Source: Neobacillus sp. Marseille-Q6967 (GTDB taxonomy: Bacteria > Bacillota > Bacilli > Bacillales > Cytobacillaceae). From it: a DNA stretch of 64,000 nt. The notes beneath the pieces are model-generated. The model was not told the origin of the DNA, searched no databases, and was given only the letters and a program-made list of their open reading frames with translations. Positions within the stretch are counted from its first letter, which is position 1, and every line of letters begins with the position of its first letter. Position numbers and translations under genes: made by a program. The stretch is taken from NCBI RefSeq assembly GCF_946151075.1, contig NZ_OX267715.1, forward strand, positions 1,341,881 to 1,405,880, written 5' to 3'. Of the stretch, positions 25,728-35,495 are shown in pieces.

Positions 25728-27290
25728 TTAAAATCCTGTTGGCCAATTAGCCAGTCTTCTTTCACTCATCGAACCGTTTTTAACAACTGCAAACTCTAAC
25801 GTTTTACAAAGAAATTTTCGGGTGTCTCTAGGGTCTATGACATCGTCGATCAGATGCTTTGCTGCCGCTTTATACGGGGAACTATCGAATGCCCACTTTT
25901 CAAGAAGCTCTTTTCGCACTTCCTTCGCATTTTCCAGTCCTTCTAACTGTCTTCCATATACAACATTGATTCCCACTTCTGGTCCTGTAAAGTTAATCTC
26001 CGCGGTTGGCCAAGCGACAACAAAGTCCGCACCCATTGTAGGTCCACACATGTTACCATAAGCAGCACCCACACTTTTTCGAATAATGACGGATATTTTT
26101 GGAACGGTTGAATGAGCGAGCGCTTGGTTCCAGACCATTATTTTGGTAGGTATTTTTTGCTTTTCCGCTTCATTACTTATGCGGAATCCAGGTGTGTCGT
26201 GTAGAAAAATCATGGGAATATGAAAGGAATCACATAAACAAATAAAGTCAGTCGCTTTCTCGCATTCTTGTACACCAGATGCCCCGGCGTATTTCATAGG
26301 CTGATTCGCAATAATACCAACTGTCCTCCCGTTCATTCGGGCGAAAACCGTTAACAGCGCAGGGCCATAAAACTCCTTATACTCAAAAAATTGACGATCA
26401 TCGACGATTTCAGTAATGATTTTCTTCATATCATAGGCTCTGTTGGTTTTATTAGGTAAAATATCGAGCACTCTATCTAACTTGCGATAGGGGTCATCAT
26501 TTGTTTCTTTATATGGTGTTTCCTGTGTTGCGTTTAACGGCATATAACTGAAGAACTCTTTCATCTGTGCAATACAGTCTTCCTCTGTATTTCCGAATGC
26601 ATCCGCCTGACCTGTTTGGTAGGCATGGACCTTCCAGCCGCCAAGGTCTTCTGTCGATACCTGCTGCCCTGTGGCCATCTCAATCATTCTCGGGCCGGCA
26701 ACAGCCATACAGGTTCCTTTTAACTGGGTGACAAAATCAGATGAAACAGCCATCCATGTTGGACCTCCAAAGCTGTCACCTAGAATACTAGTAATAGAAG
26801 GAACCTGCCGGCTGTGGGTCAAAATTTCCTTGGGAAAAAGTTTATCGCTGATGCCGTCTGATCCCATCCCATCCGGCATTCTAAGCCCGCCGCCTTCATG
26901 CAGGAAAAACATGGGCAAACCGCGTTTTAATGCATACTCATGGATGGTTTTGGCTTTCCGCATGTGAACGGCACCTTCTGTCCCAGCAAACACCGTTTTA
27001 TCACCAGCTTGCACTACGACAGGTCTTCCATCTACTTTAGCAATGCCGACAATAAGCCCATCACCGGCACTTTTGTTCTCTAAACCGGGAATATCAGAAT
27101 GATTAAGCATGCCAAATTCCATAAAAGAATCAGGGTCAACCAGCAGGTTAATCCTTTCTCTAGCGGTATAATAGCCTGCTTCATGTTGACGCTGAATTTT
27201 TTCTAGACCGCCATTTAACAAGGCACGCTTTTTTCTTTCGATTAAATCCTCAACAGATTCTTTTACGATGTCCTTTACTTGATCGGTCAC
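25728..27290 (-). CDS. acyl-CoA carboxylase, carboxyltransferase (beta) subunit 1
   Basis: This 520-residue biotin-dependent carboxyltransferase has both crotonase-like halves. It has RERINLLVDPDSFMEFGML, the first oxyanion region around ILGDSFGGPTWMAV, and MKYAGASGVQECEKATDFICLC. The second-half glycine-rich segment KSVGAAYGNMCGPTMGADF follows, and the chain ends VIDPRDTRKFLC. It transfers carboxyl from biotin to an acyl-CoA. The family includes propionyl-, methylcrotonyl- and geranyl-CoA carboxylases, and the acceptor cannot be fixed by eye. The first-half loop (EGGGLRMPDGMGSDG) is atypical. The start is GTG and the ligase stop lies directly upstream. Confidence 0.88.
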   Translation of the reverse strand: MTDQVKDIVKESVEDLIERKKRALLNGGLEKIQRQHEAGYYTARERINLLVDPDSFMEFGMLNHSDIPGLENKSAGDGLIVGIAKVDGRPVVVQAGDKTVFAGTEGAVHMRKAKTIHEYALKRGLPMFFLHEGGGLRMPDGMGSDGISDKLFPKEILTHSRQVPSITSILGDSFGGPTWMAVSSDFVTQLKGTCMAVAGPRMIEMATGQQVSTEDLGGWKVHAYQTGQADAFGNTEEDCIAQMKEFFSYMPLNATQETPYKETNDDPYRKLDRVLDILPNKTNRAYDMKKIITEIVDDRQFFEYKEFYGPALLTVFARMNGRTVGIIANQPMKYAGASGVQECEKATDFICLCDSFHIPMIFLHDTPGFRISNEAEKQKIPTKIMVWNQALAHSTVPKISVIIRKSVGAAYGNMCGPTMGADFVVAWPTAEINFTGPEVGINVVYGRQLEGLENAKEVRKELLEKWAFDSSPYKAAAKHLIDDVIDPRDTRKFLCKTLEFAVVKNGSMSERRLANWPTGF

Positions 27291-27291
27291 G

Positions 27292-28962
27292 TCAAACTCC
27301 CTTTCTTTCCGGTTCTTTTAATAGTCTTCTTAACACTTTACCTGAACTTGTTGCAGGCAGCTGTTGTAAGAATTCTACATATTTTGGAGACTTATAGGCA
27401 GCCATTTTTTCCTTAGCCCAAGCAATCATTTCTAGCTCCGAAATCTTTCCTACATAATCCGGCTTTAATACAATAAAGGCTTTTACGCTTTCCCCTCTTA
27501 TTTCATCGGGTACACCAATGACGGCACTTTGAAGGATTCCGGGATGCTCATTTAGCAATGCTTCAACATCCTCCGGGAAAACACTATAGCCTGAACTTTT
27601 AATCATTTCTTTAATACGCCCATGGAAAAATAAATATCCATCCTCATCCAGACTGCCAATATCGCCCGTATGGACCCATCCATCTCTTAACGTTTCGGAC
27701 GTTGCCTCTGGTCGATTTAAATAGCCTTTAAATACTCCGGGATTCTTGATAACGATTTCCCCTTTTTCACCCAGTCCAGCCAGTTCGCCAGTTTCCGTAT
27801 TGATGATTTTGACTTCTGTTTCAAAAGTAGGAATTCCGCAGCTTCCCCATTTAATATTGTCTGCCGGCATGAAGGTGTCGCATGTGTGTGTTTCACTTAA
27901 TCCATAAGAGGCTTCATGCATTATGCACCCTTGGGTGAGTCTCTTCCACTGATTCGCTAACTGTTCTGTGACTGGCACTCCAAAGCTAGTAGATGCATTC
28001 TTTTTTAAAGAAGTTAAATCCCTTTGTTCAATTCCTGGAGTATTTAATATGGCGACATTCATAGGTGCAATGCTATACCACGCCGTGATCTTATTTTGTT
28101 CAATGGCATCTATGGTTGTCATAGGGTCAAACCTTGTTAATAGCGTACATTTACACCCAGAATACACTGGGATATTCACTCCCATAACCATACCTGCGAT
28201 ATGGCATAATGGCGCCACTGTTAGAAAACGTTCACTAGATTGATATTGATTACCTTGAATGGTGGCAGCCGTTTTAAAAAGGGCACTGCCATACGGTAAC
28301 ATCGCAGCTTTCGGTCTTCCAGTTGTTCCTGATGTAAAAACCATTAACCCAATATCATTCCATAGGTCTATTTCAATATGATTGCTGTAAGGTTCATGCT
28401 CACGTAATATTTGAATAAAGTCATATGAACCGTTAAGATGTTCCTTTTCTAGTGTTAATTCTTGGGGTAGTTTCAATGTTGGTTCATCTGGAAGATAATC
28501 AGCATAATTAGTTGTTACAATGAATTCGATCGACGGTGTTTTCGAGCGAATACCTTCGATGCGAGGATACAACTCCTGACCTGCCACAATTGCTTTGATC
28601 TTTACCTCATTGATCAAGTAGTCCAACTCAGATTCCTTGTACATAGGGTTTAAAGGAACAACAATTCCTCCTAACCGCTGAATCCCGTAGTGGGCAATGA
28701 TATACTGAGGGCAATTCTGCATAAATAATGCAACACAATCCCCTTTTTTCACACCTTGATCTGCTAGGAATTGAGCAAATTGATCGACCGATTCGTCAAC
28801 CTCTTTCCACTCTAAATCCCTTCCATAAAACGAATACGCAAGCTGATCAGGTATATCTAAAGCATTTTGTTTTACATACTCATGCAGAGGTCTTTGTCCA
28901 AGTCGATATATTAATGTTTTTGAAATACTTTTTGGCCAGCTTTTTTGTAAAAGTTCCTTCAT
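27292..28962 (-). CDS. AMP-forming acyl-CoA synthetase 1
   Basis: This 556-residue ANL-family ligase activates a carboxylic acid with ATP and CoA. Motifs in order are the P-loop VFTSGTTGRPKAAML (A3), YGLSETHTC (A5), DGWVHTGDIGSLDEDGYLFFHGR (A7-A8) and the catalytic lysine region PATSSGKVLRRLL (A10). It is complete. The region upstream of its start contains the block of 52-53 bp repeats. It overlaps almost directly with the carboxyltransferase that follows. Confidence 0.9.
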   Translation of the reverse strand: MKELLQKSWPKSISKTLIYRLGQRPLHEYVKQNALDIPDQLAYSFYGRDLEWKEVDESVDQFAQFLADQGVKKGDCVALFMQNCPQYIIAHYGIQRLGGIVVPLNPMYKESELDYLINEVKIKAIVAGQELYPRIEGIRSKTPSIEFIVTTNYADYLPDEPTLKLPQELTLEKEHLNGSYDFIQILREHEPYSNHIEIDLWNDIGLMVFTSGTTGRPKAAMLPYGSALFKTAATIQGNQYQSSERFLTVAPLCHIAGMVMGVNIPVYSGCKCTLLTRFDPMTTIDAIEQNKITAWYSIAPMNVAILNTPGIEQRDLTSLKKNASTSFGVPVTEQLANQWKRLTQGCIMHEASYGLSETHTCDTFMPADNIKWGSCGIPTFETEVKIINTETGELAGLGEKGEIVIKNPGVFKGYLNRPEATSETLRDGWVHTGDIGSLDEDGYLFFHGRIKEMIKSSGYSVFPEDVEALLNEHPGILQSAVIGVPDEIRGESVKAFIVLKPDYVGKISELEMIAWAKEKMAAYKSPKYVEFLQQLPATSSGKVLRRLLKEPERKGV

Positions 28963-28989
28963 TTCCTTTTTCAGCCCTCCAATTCGAAA

Positions 28990-29275
28990 TAATGTTGACC
29001 CTCCATAGAACCTAAAATAATGAAAAATTCATTCAAACTTGTCGTATGAACCTTTTATAGAACCAAAACTTATTCAGAATTCTTTAAAAGTGGTCGTATG
29101 AACCTCTCATAGAACCAAAAATCATTAAAAATTTCTTTGAAAGTGGTCGTATGAACCCTTCATAGAACCAAAAATCATTAAGAATTCTTTGAAAGTGGTC
29201 GTATGAACTCTCCTTAGAGCCAAAAATCATAAAGAATCCTCTCAAATCACGTCCTATGAACCTTATTCATAGAAA
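28990..29275. repeat. about six 52-53 bp tandem repeats, each with a TATGAA/TTCATA dyad
   Basis: GTCGTATGAAC or a close variant recurs at 29041, 29093, 29146, 29198 and 29251 (steps of 52, 53, 52 and 53 bp), and a more divergent copy begins near 28990. Each unit contains CATAGAACCAAAAATCATTA-type sequence and an imperfect dyad; the best are TATGAA-CCC-TTCATA and CTATGAA-CCTTA-TTCATAG. The block fills the 344-bp gap between the two ligase genes and holds no ORF. Units are too alike throughout to be CRISPR repeats and spacers. Confidence 0.85.
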
Positions 29276-29306
29276 CAAATAAATAGAATGAAAGATTCGT
29301 TTAAAT

Positions 29307-31034
29307 TTATTTAGAAAGCTCCAAATTCAATTCTGACATGAGTTCCTGTCTTAGCTTATACTTTTCAATTTTATTAGTAGGGGTCCTAGGTAATTCATAG
29401 GTAAAACGAATATACTTTGGCCACATATATTTAGGAAGCTTATCCTTTACCCAGTCCTTCAGTTCTCCCTCGTTCAATGAGGATCCTGTCTTCTTTACCG
29501 CATAGATGGCCACATCATCCTCATCCCCAACTTCTGCAGGAACTGGAAAAGCCGCAGTTAGTTCAATTTCAGTATGGCTGTTAAGAATATCCTCCAATTG
29601 ATAGGATGAGATTTTTTCGCCGCGGCAGCGAATGACACCTCCAAGCCGGTCAACGAAATAATAGTTTCCATCTTCCCCAAGGTATGCTGCATCACCTGTA
29701 TGAAACCAAAGGTTTTTGAAAGACTTTACAGTAGATTCGGGTTTATTTAAATATTCAGATAAAATCAAATATGGTAATCGTGGACGTAAAGCCAGGTGGC
29801 CTACCTGACCTACAGAAACTTCTAAATCGTCGTCATCAAGAATCGCAATTTCAAAGTAATCGGGTGGAGTTCCCATAAATCCTTTTTTCAAATCCTGGTC
29901 ACCATTAATAATAGGTATCTTATTTAGCTTGCATTGATCAATGATTTCTTTCCTTGATAGACCTTTATAAAGGGATAATGGTGTTCCCTCACCCTCTTCT
30001 GTCTCAACAATAATACTAATCAAAGGGTTACCTGATTCCGTTTGCCCAAAACCAGCCGTAACAATATCAAAGCCAAATCTCTTGGCAATATCGTTATGAT
30101 ATTTAGGAAGCGGCTGCATATGCACTTTGTTCAACGTATTATTTCGATCGTTTTCGTTCGGTGCGGCGTTCATTAACCAAGGAATCATCACATCAAGCAA
30201 TGTAGCCATCGTAGAGCCGCTTTTTTCAATTCGGCTCCAAAATTGATTAGGGCTGAATTTATCCCATAGAGCAACGGTACAGCCTTCATAAGCACCCTTT
30301 GCAATATTAAAAAAGGCACCGCCAACATGATAAAGCGGGAGATCATTGTAGATGACATCATCAGAGGACATCATTTGCCTGCTGCCAGCGGTATATCCAT
30401 TTATCCACCGGTGAGATTGAACGACACCTTTTGCCGGGCCAGTGGTACCAGACGTATAAATGATATTAGCGGTATCCCAATAATTTATAACTACATCCAG
30501 GTTACTCGTATCCCCTCGCATTAAACGATCGAGGGAAATTTCATTGAAATTCGCATGCAGTGAAATATCGGTAAGTTCCGCAATAAAATCATGATCACCT
30601 TCCATTGGATTATGGACAACGGTGGAAATTCCCTCAACTTCAGCTGCAATTTCATTTAAAATTGGAACCATGACTCGCTCTGTAATCAGGATTTTCGGCT
30701 GTGAATCTTTCAGTTGATAACTCAAAAGCTTCCCGCGATAATTAAAATTGATAGGGCTAAACACCCCTCCACATTTCCAAATCCCAAACATGACCATCGT
30801 TGAAATGAGTGGATTCTTTAAAAAAACAGCTATTCGGTCCCCTTTTTGAATTCCTCTTGCTAGCAAAGAATGTCCAATACTATTGGTTAATTGATGAAAT
30901 CTTTGATAGGAGATCCGTTTCTCATCTTCGCCATAATAAAGAAATGTCTTATCTCCAACTGCTTCAGCCCAGTATTCAAGGCTTTTCGTAACGACCTCTT
31001 CCGGAAAAGCTCCTTCCATTAATGGATTCAACAT
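29307..31034 (-). CDS. AMP-forming acyl-CoA synthetase 2
   Basis: This 575-residue ANL ligase has IIYTSGTTGPAKGVVQSHRW (A3), GFGQTESGNP (A5), WFHTGDAAYLGEDGNYYFVDR (A7-A8) and the A10 region PRTPTNKIEKYKLR with the expected lysine. It resembles CaiC/crotonobetaine or bile-acid-type ligases more than the first ligase does. ATG at 31034 follows GAAGGAGG by five bases. A longer frame to 31121 runs through the previous gene's end and lacks a ribosome site. It lies just after carboxyltransferase 2, making a second ligase-carboxyltransferase pair. Confidence 0.88.
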   Translation of the reverse strand: MLNPLMEGAFPEEVVTKSLEYWAEAVGDKTFLYYGEDEKRISYQRFHQLTNSIGHSLLARGIQKGDRIAVFLKNPLISTMVMFGIWKCGGVFSPINFNYRGKLLSYQLKDSQPKILITERVMVPILNEIAAEVEGISTVVHNPMEGDHDFIAELTDISLHANFNEISLDRLMRGDTSNLDVVINYWDTANIIYTSGTTGPAKGVVQSHRWINGYTAGSRQMMSSDDVIYNDLPLYHVGGAFFNIAKGAYEGCTVALWDKFSPNQFWSRIEKSGSTMATLLDVMIPWLMNAAPNENDRNNTLNKVHMQPLPKYHNDIAKRFGFDIVTAGFGQTESGNPLISIIVETEEGEGTPLSLYKGLSRKEIIDQCKLNKIPIINGDQDLKKGFMGTPPDYFEIAILDDDDLEVSVGQVGHLALRPRLPYLILSEYLNKPESTVKSFKNLWFHTGDAAYLGEDGNYYFVDRLGGVIRCRGEKISSYQLEDILNSHTEIELTAAFPVPAEVGDEDDVAIYAVKKTGSSLNEGELKDWVKDKLPKYMWPKYIRFTYELPRTPTNKIEKYKLRQELMSELNLELSK

Positions 31035-31051
31035 ATTCCCTCCTTCTATTA

Positions 31052-32608
31052 TTAAGGTCTCATCCCATGACTTGAAGGGCCAAGCATTTGCGGAAGAAGT
31101 GTGTAAGCATCCTGAACCCATTCACATAAAAGCCGCCGGGTATCTCTAGGATCGATAATTTCTTCCACGCCGAAGGCTTCTGCAGTCCGGATCGGTGACC
31201 TTACTGATTCCATCCGTTCTAGTAATTCCTTTAATAACTCCTTAGGATTGTCACTTACCTCTAATTCACGGCGATAAGCAACCTGTACACCACCCTCAAC
31301 AGGGAGTGAACCCCAATCTCCAGATGGCCATGCATAGCGTAGATTCAATCCGTGTCCATTGGTCATGCCGGCACCACCGACCCCAAAAGCACGGCGCATA
31401 ATAATTTCAATCATCGGTACCTTCGTCTGGTAAATTGCCGCGATGGCACGAGCACCTTTTCGAATCGTTCCCTTCAATTCATTTGGAAGTCCAATGACCA
31501 TGCCAGGCTGGTCGACTAAATTAACAATCGGCAAATGGAAGGTTTGACAGAGGTCTACAAATCTTTCAATTTTCTCTGAGCTCTCAGAGGTAAGACCGCC
31601 ACCATTTACATATGGGTCTGAAGCTAATACCCCAACTGGATGTCCGTCAAGCCGGGCAAAGCATGTTAATGTTCCCCCGCCGTAATAACGACCCATTTCA
31701 AAAATGGTATCCTCATCGAAAAGCATTGGCAGGACTTCCCGGATCTTATAAGGAGATCTTCTATTTTTAGGAATAACTGAAATTAAGCGCTCCTCTCTTC
31801 GAAGTGGATCGTCTTCACTCCTTTCTACCGGCGGCAGCTGCCATACACTTGATGGCAGATAAGATAAGAATTTTCGGGTCTGTTCAAAAGCGTCTTCTTC
31901 TGAACTAGCAACATTATCAATCGCACCACTTGAACGATGAACCTGAATCCCCCCTAATTCCTCTTTTGTCAGATCCTGTCCCATTCCATATTTCACCACT
32001 GGGGGACCCGCAACAAATAATTGCGCCGTTTCCTCTACCATGACGGAAAAGTGTGAAGCTACCACGCGAGCCGCTCCAAGCCCGGCTACAGACCCTAAGC
32101 ACAAAGCCACAACAGGAACACGTTCCATATTCGCAACAACTAAATCCCATGCAGGATTGACGGGAACATATGTATGTCCTTCGGTGTCTAAAAATTTCAC
32201 ACTTCCTCCCCCGCCAGTACCATCCACGAGCCGGATGAGGGGTAACTGAAGATCATGTGCCATACGTTCTGCATAGATTTGTTTTCCCATGATCGCTCCA
32301 TCAGCGGCGCCGCCTCGAACCGTAAAGTCGTCTCCGCCGACTACAACCTTCCGTCCATTAATCCGACCTGTTCCTAAAATAAAATTAGCCGGGGTAAATT
32401 CGATCAATTCCCCATTTTCATCGTATTTCGCTTTTCCTGCAACCGCACCGGTTTCATGGAAGGTGTTGTCATCTAACAAACTATCAATTCTTTCTCTGAC
32501 AGTTAGTTTCCCTCTGGATTTATGCTTTGCAACCCTTTCCTCGCCCCCCATTTGTTTAGCCAATTCCTCACGGCGGCGGATTTCATTAATTTCCGGTTCC
32601 CAAGTCAT
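31052..32608 (-). CDS. acyl-CoA carboxylase, carboxyltransferase (beta) subunit 2
   Basis: This 518-residue carboxyltransferase has GKLTVRERIDSLLDDNTFHETG, the N-half glycine loop LVDGTGGGGSVKFL, GSVAGLGAARVVASHF, the C-half VDQPGMVIGL and MRRAFGVGGAGMTNGHGLN. It ends at EEIIDPRDTRRLLC. It is related to the first beta chain but clearly different, so two acceptor specificities are likely. ATG at 32608 follows GGGGAGGAG by six bases; the frame open to 32770 overlaps the ABC ATPase gene and is rejected. It would share the biotin carboxylase (21413-22765) and the small BCCP. Confidence 0.88.
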   Translation of the reverse strand: MTWEPEINEIRRREELAKQMGGEERVAKHKSRGKLTVRERIDSLLDDNTFHETGAVAGKAKYDENGELIEFTPANFILGTGRINGRKVVVGGDDFTVRGGAADGAIMGKQIYAERMAHDLQLPLIRLVDGTGGGGSVKFLDTEGHTYVPVNPAWDLVVANMERVPVVALCLGSVAGLGAARVVASHFSVMVEETAQLFVAGPPVVKYGMGQDLTKEELGGIQVHRSSGAIDNVASSEEDAFEQTRKFLSYLPSSVWQLPPVERSEDDPLRREERLISVIPKNRRSPYKIREVLPMLFDEDTIFEMGRYYGGGTLTCFARLDGHPVGVLASDPYVNGGGLTSESSEKIERFVDLCQTFHLPIVNLVDQPGMVIGLPNELKGTIRKGARAIAAIYQTKVPMIEIIMRRAFGVGGAGMTNGHGLNLRYAWPSGDWGSLPVEGGVQVAYRRELEVSDNPKELLKELLERMESVRSPIRTAEAFGVEEIIDPRDTRRLLCEWVQDAYTLLPQMLGPSSHGMRP

Positions 32609-32654
32609 TGAATTCTCCTCCCCTTTGCATTTATTCATTGATAGTAATTCTAAA

Positions 32655-33623
32655 TTATCCATGATAAAAACAGGCAACCCATCTGCCTTCCGACACCTGC
32701 TCAAGTGGCGGTTCTTCTTTTTTGCAACGCTCATCAGCAAGTGGGCAGCGAGTATGAAATCGGCAGCCAACCGGCGGGTTAGCAGGACTTGGAAGGTCTC
32801 CGCTTAGAAGAATACGTTCTCTGTCACGAATCGATGGGTCTGGTTCTGGTACTGCTGATATCAGTGCTTCTGTATAAGGGTGTAAAGGCTGCTCGAACAG
32901 CTGATCTGTTTCCGAAACTTCCATTACCTTTCCTAAATACATAACGACGATTCGATCACTGATGTGCTTGACTGCTTGTAATCCATGAGCAATAAAAATA
33001 TAAGATAACCCCATATCTTCCTGGATATCCTTTAACAGGTTTAGAATCTGTGCTTGAATGGAAACATCCAATGCTGAAACAGGTTCATCACAAACAATCA
33101 ATTTTGGATTTAAAGCTAATGCCCGGGCAATCCCGATTCTTTGACGCTGACCGCCGGAGAATTCTTCCGGATACCGCGAGCCATGTGCCGAAGTCAGCCC
33201 CACTTTTTCAAGTAGTTCATCCACTCTCTTTTGTCTTTCACTTTTGGTACCGATTTTGTGGAGGATTAATGGTTCAGCGATAATATTAGAAACGGTCATC
33301 CTCGGATTGAGGGAGGAATACGGGTCCTGAAAGACCATTTGAATTTTTTTCCCTAGTTCCCCCTTCTTCCTTCCTTTGGATAACAGAGAGTCTCCTTCAA
33401 AAATCACTTCTCCTGATGTCGGTTCCAGTAAACCTACAACCATCCTTCCAAGTGTTGATTTTCCACAGCCGGATTCACCAACAAGACCCACTGTTTCACC
33501 TTGATGGACATCAAGATTAATTCCGTCCACTGCCTTCAACCATTTGTCTCTCTTACTAAACAAACCACTTCCGATTGGATAATATTTTTTTACGTTCTTA
33601 ATGGAAATCAACAGTTCAGGCAT
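32655..33623 (-). CDS. peptide-type ABC transporter ATP-binding protein (DppF/OppF-like), cluster 1
   Basis: This 322-residue ATPase has Walker [10 protein letters not shown], signature LSGGQ-type [15 protein letters not shown], and Walker [13 protein letters not shown]. The oligopeptide-transporter C-terminal extension with [14 protein letters not shown] is present, where cysteines may hold an Fe-S cluster. It powers import together with the second ATPase, overlapping its gene by eight bases. Confidence 0.93.
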   Translation of the reverse strand: MPELLISIKNVKKYYPIGSGLFSKRDKWLKAVDGINLDVHQGETVGLVGESGCGKSTLGRMVVGLLEPTSGEVIFEGDSLLSKGRKKGELGKKIQMVFQDPYSSLNPRMTVSNIIAEPLILHKIGTKSERQKRVDELLEKVGLTSAHGSRYPEEFSGGQRQRIGIARALALNPKLIVCDEPVSALDVSIQAQILNLLKDIQEDMGLSYIFIAHGLQAVKHISDRIVVMYLGKVMEVSETDQLFEQPLHPYTEALISAVPEPDPSIRDRERILLSGDLPSPANPPVGCRFHTRCPLADERCKKEEPPLEQVSEGRWVACFYHG

Positions 33624-34629
33624 GAACGGTCACCTCTTCTGTATGTTGCTCTACGATATTCCAACATGCAGCCTGACTCTGATTGCCAGTCTTCGAAAGC
33701 TTCGGAGCATGTTGAAGACATTTTTCTGATGCTACTCCGCACCGAGAATAAAAATTACACCCCTTCGGAAGTTCAAACGGGTTAGGTACCGCACCGGGTA
33801 TAGTATGGAGATACTTTTCAGAAGCACCTCTTAATTTCGGTACACTTGCCAATAATCCTTTTGTGTACGGATGCTGCGGATTTTGGAAAAGAGTATGGAC
33901 ATCTCCCTCCTCCACGATTTCCCCGCAATACATCACAAGGACTCGATCGGCCATCTCTGCAACCACCCCTAAATCATGGGTAATCATCAGGATCGAAATA
34001 TTAGTCTCTTTTTGCAGCTCACGCATGACGTTTAGGATCTGTGCTTGAATCGTTACATCCAATGCAGTAGTTGGCTCATCCGCAATAAGTAACGATGGGT
34101 TACATGCAAGAGCGATAGCAATCATGATTCTCTGCCGCATACCTCCAGACAACTGATGTGGGTAGTCACGAAGTCTGCTTTCCGGATCGGGAATCCCGAC
34201 TTTGGACAGCAACTTAATGACGGTTTCTTTTGCTGTTTTATAACTAACTCCTTGATGAATCTGAATCGATTCTGCAATTTGTTTGCCAATTGGATGAAGT
34301 GGATTAAGAGAAGACATTGGATCTTGAAAAATCATCGAAATTTCGTTTCCTCGGATTTTTTTCAATTGCCGCTTCCTCATTTTCAGCAAGTTCTCGCCAT
34401 TAAACCTAATCTCACTATCCTTCCCATACCTGATGGATGGAGCATTTAAACCCATTATTGAAAGGGCTGTAACGCTTTTTCCGCTGCCCGATTCCCCGAC
34501 TAAGGCTACAATCTCTCCTTTTCCAATCGAAAAAGAAATATGATTAACCGGATTGATTACTCCCTTTGCTGTAGGGATATACGAATAAAGATTTTTTACT
34601 TCTAAAACCGGTTCAAAAGTTTCTCTCAA
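33616..34629 (-). CDS. peptide-type ABC transporter ATP-binding protein (DppD/OppD-like), cluster 1
   Basis: This 337-residue ATPase has [40 protein letters not shown] and the C-terminal [14 protein letters not shown] element. The start is TTG, seven bases after AGGGGG. It is the heterodimer partner of the DppF-like protein encoded next. Confidence 0.93.
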   Translation of the reverse strand: MRETFEPVLEVKNLYSYIPTAKGVINPVNHISFSIGKGEIVALVGESGSGKSVTALSIMGLNAPSIRYGKDSEIRFNGENLLKMRKRQLKKIRGNEISMIFQDPMSSLNPLHPIGKQIAESIQIHQGVSYKTAKETVIKLLSKVGIPDPESRLRDYPHQLSGGMRQRIMIAIALACNPSLLIADEPTTALDVTIQAQILNVMRELQKETNISILMITHDLGVVAEMADRVLVMYCGEIVEEGDVHTLFQNPQHPYTKGLLASVPKLRGASEKYLHTIPGAVPNPFELPKGCNFYSRCGVASEKCLQHAPKLSKTGNQSQAACWNIVEQHTEEVTVHA

Positions 34630-34640
34630 TTCAATACCCC

Positions 34641-35480
34641 CTATGTTCTTTTTATTTTAGGATCAATGGCTACACGCAGTCCGTCTCCAAAAAAGTTTCC
34701 TGCTAATACGGAAATCAGAATGGCCACACCAGGAAATACCATCATTAATGGATTCACAAATATCATACTGTACGCTTGTTGAAGCATGCCGCCCCAACTG
34801 ACTTGTGGAGACTGCGCCCCCATGCCGAGAAAGCTTAAGGAAGCTTCTACGATAATCGCCAAACTGAAGCTAAAGGATGCCTGAACAATGATGGGCGATA
34901 AGGTATTAGGGAGTATATGTTTTAACATGATCCACATTGGTCCTGCACCGGAAATTTTAGCTGCTTCCACATAGGGTTCACGTCTTACCTGCAGCGTCTG
35001 CCCCCTTGCTAATCTGGCAAATTGCGGGGTAAAGATAATTCCAATTGCAATCATGGCATTCCATAAACTAACTCCTAATGCTCCCGTAATTCCTAAAGCT
35101 AGGAGAATAGCAGGAAAAGATAATATGGCATCTACGATCCTCATAAAGATGTCGTCAACAATTCCGCCAAGATAACCGGATATAATCCCTAACGGTACCC
35201 CGACAACAAGAGGAATAAGAATCGCCACTAGGCCTGCTTGAAGAGCTGCCTGTGCTCCCATGAGTACACGTGTGAAAATATCTCTTCCTAATTCGTCGGT
35301 TCCAAACCAATGAGTTCCATTTGGCGCCAACATAATTTTGGTTAAATCCTGTGCATCAGGATCAAAGGGGACAATAAAACGAGCAAATAGGGCTAAAAAT
35401 ACTAAAAATATTAGATATATTAAACTGGCAAATGCGAGCTTTTCTTTCACTAATCGTTGGAATACCGAACGGAATTGCAT
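34641..35480 (-). CDS. peptide-type ABC transporter permease (DppC/OppC-like), cluster 1
   Basis: This 279-residue membrane protein has an N-terminal helix, GTDELGRDIFTRVLMGAQAAL, and a binding-protein-dependent permease domain. The EAA loop is YVEAAKISGAGPMWIMLKHILPN. It forms the translocation channel with the DppB-like subunit. GAAGGAGG precedes the ATG. Confidence 0.93.
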   Translation of the reverse strand: MQFRSVFQRLVKEKLAFASLIYLIFLVFLALFARFIVPFDPDAQDLTKIMLAPNGTHWFGTDELGRDIFTRVLMGAQAALQAGLVAILIPLVVGVPLGIISGYLGGIVDDIFMRIVDAILSFPAILLALGITGALGVSLWNAMIAIGIIFTPQFARLARGQTLQVRREPYVEAAKISGAGPMWIMLKHILPNTLSPIIVQASFSFSLAIIVEASLSFLGMGAQSPQVSWGGMLQQAYSMIFVNPLMMVFPGVAILISVLAGNFFGDGLRVAIDPKIKRT

Positions 35481-35495
35481 CCATTATCCTCCTTC

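Noticed and set aside
28990..29275. CRISPR array
   Set aside because: The units are similar along their whole length, so there is no repeat-spacer alternation, and no cas gene is present.
31035..31121. N-terminal extension of acyl-CoA synthetase 2
   Set aside because: It overlaps the preceding carboxyltransferase gene and lacks a ribosome site; ATG 31034 has a strong one.
32609..32770. N-terminal extension of carboxyltransferase 2
   Set aside because: It overlaps the ABC ATPase gene and is Lys/Arg-rich filler; ATG 32608 has GGGGAGGAG upstream.
32289..32807. 172-residue ORF on the plus strand
   Set aside because: It is a Ser/Pro-rich shadow of the carboxyltransferase and ABC ATPase genes on the other strand.
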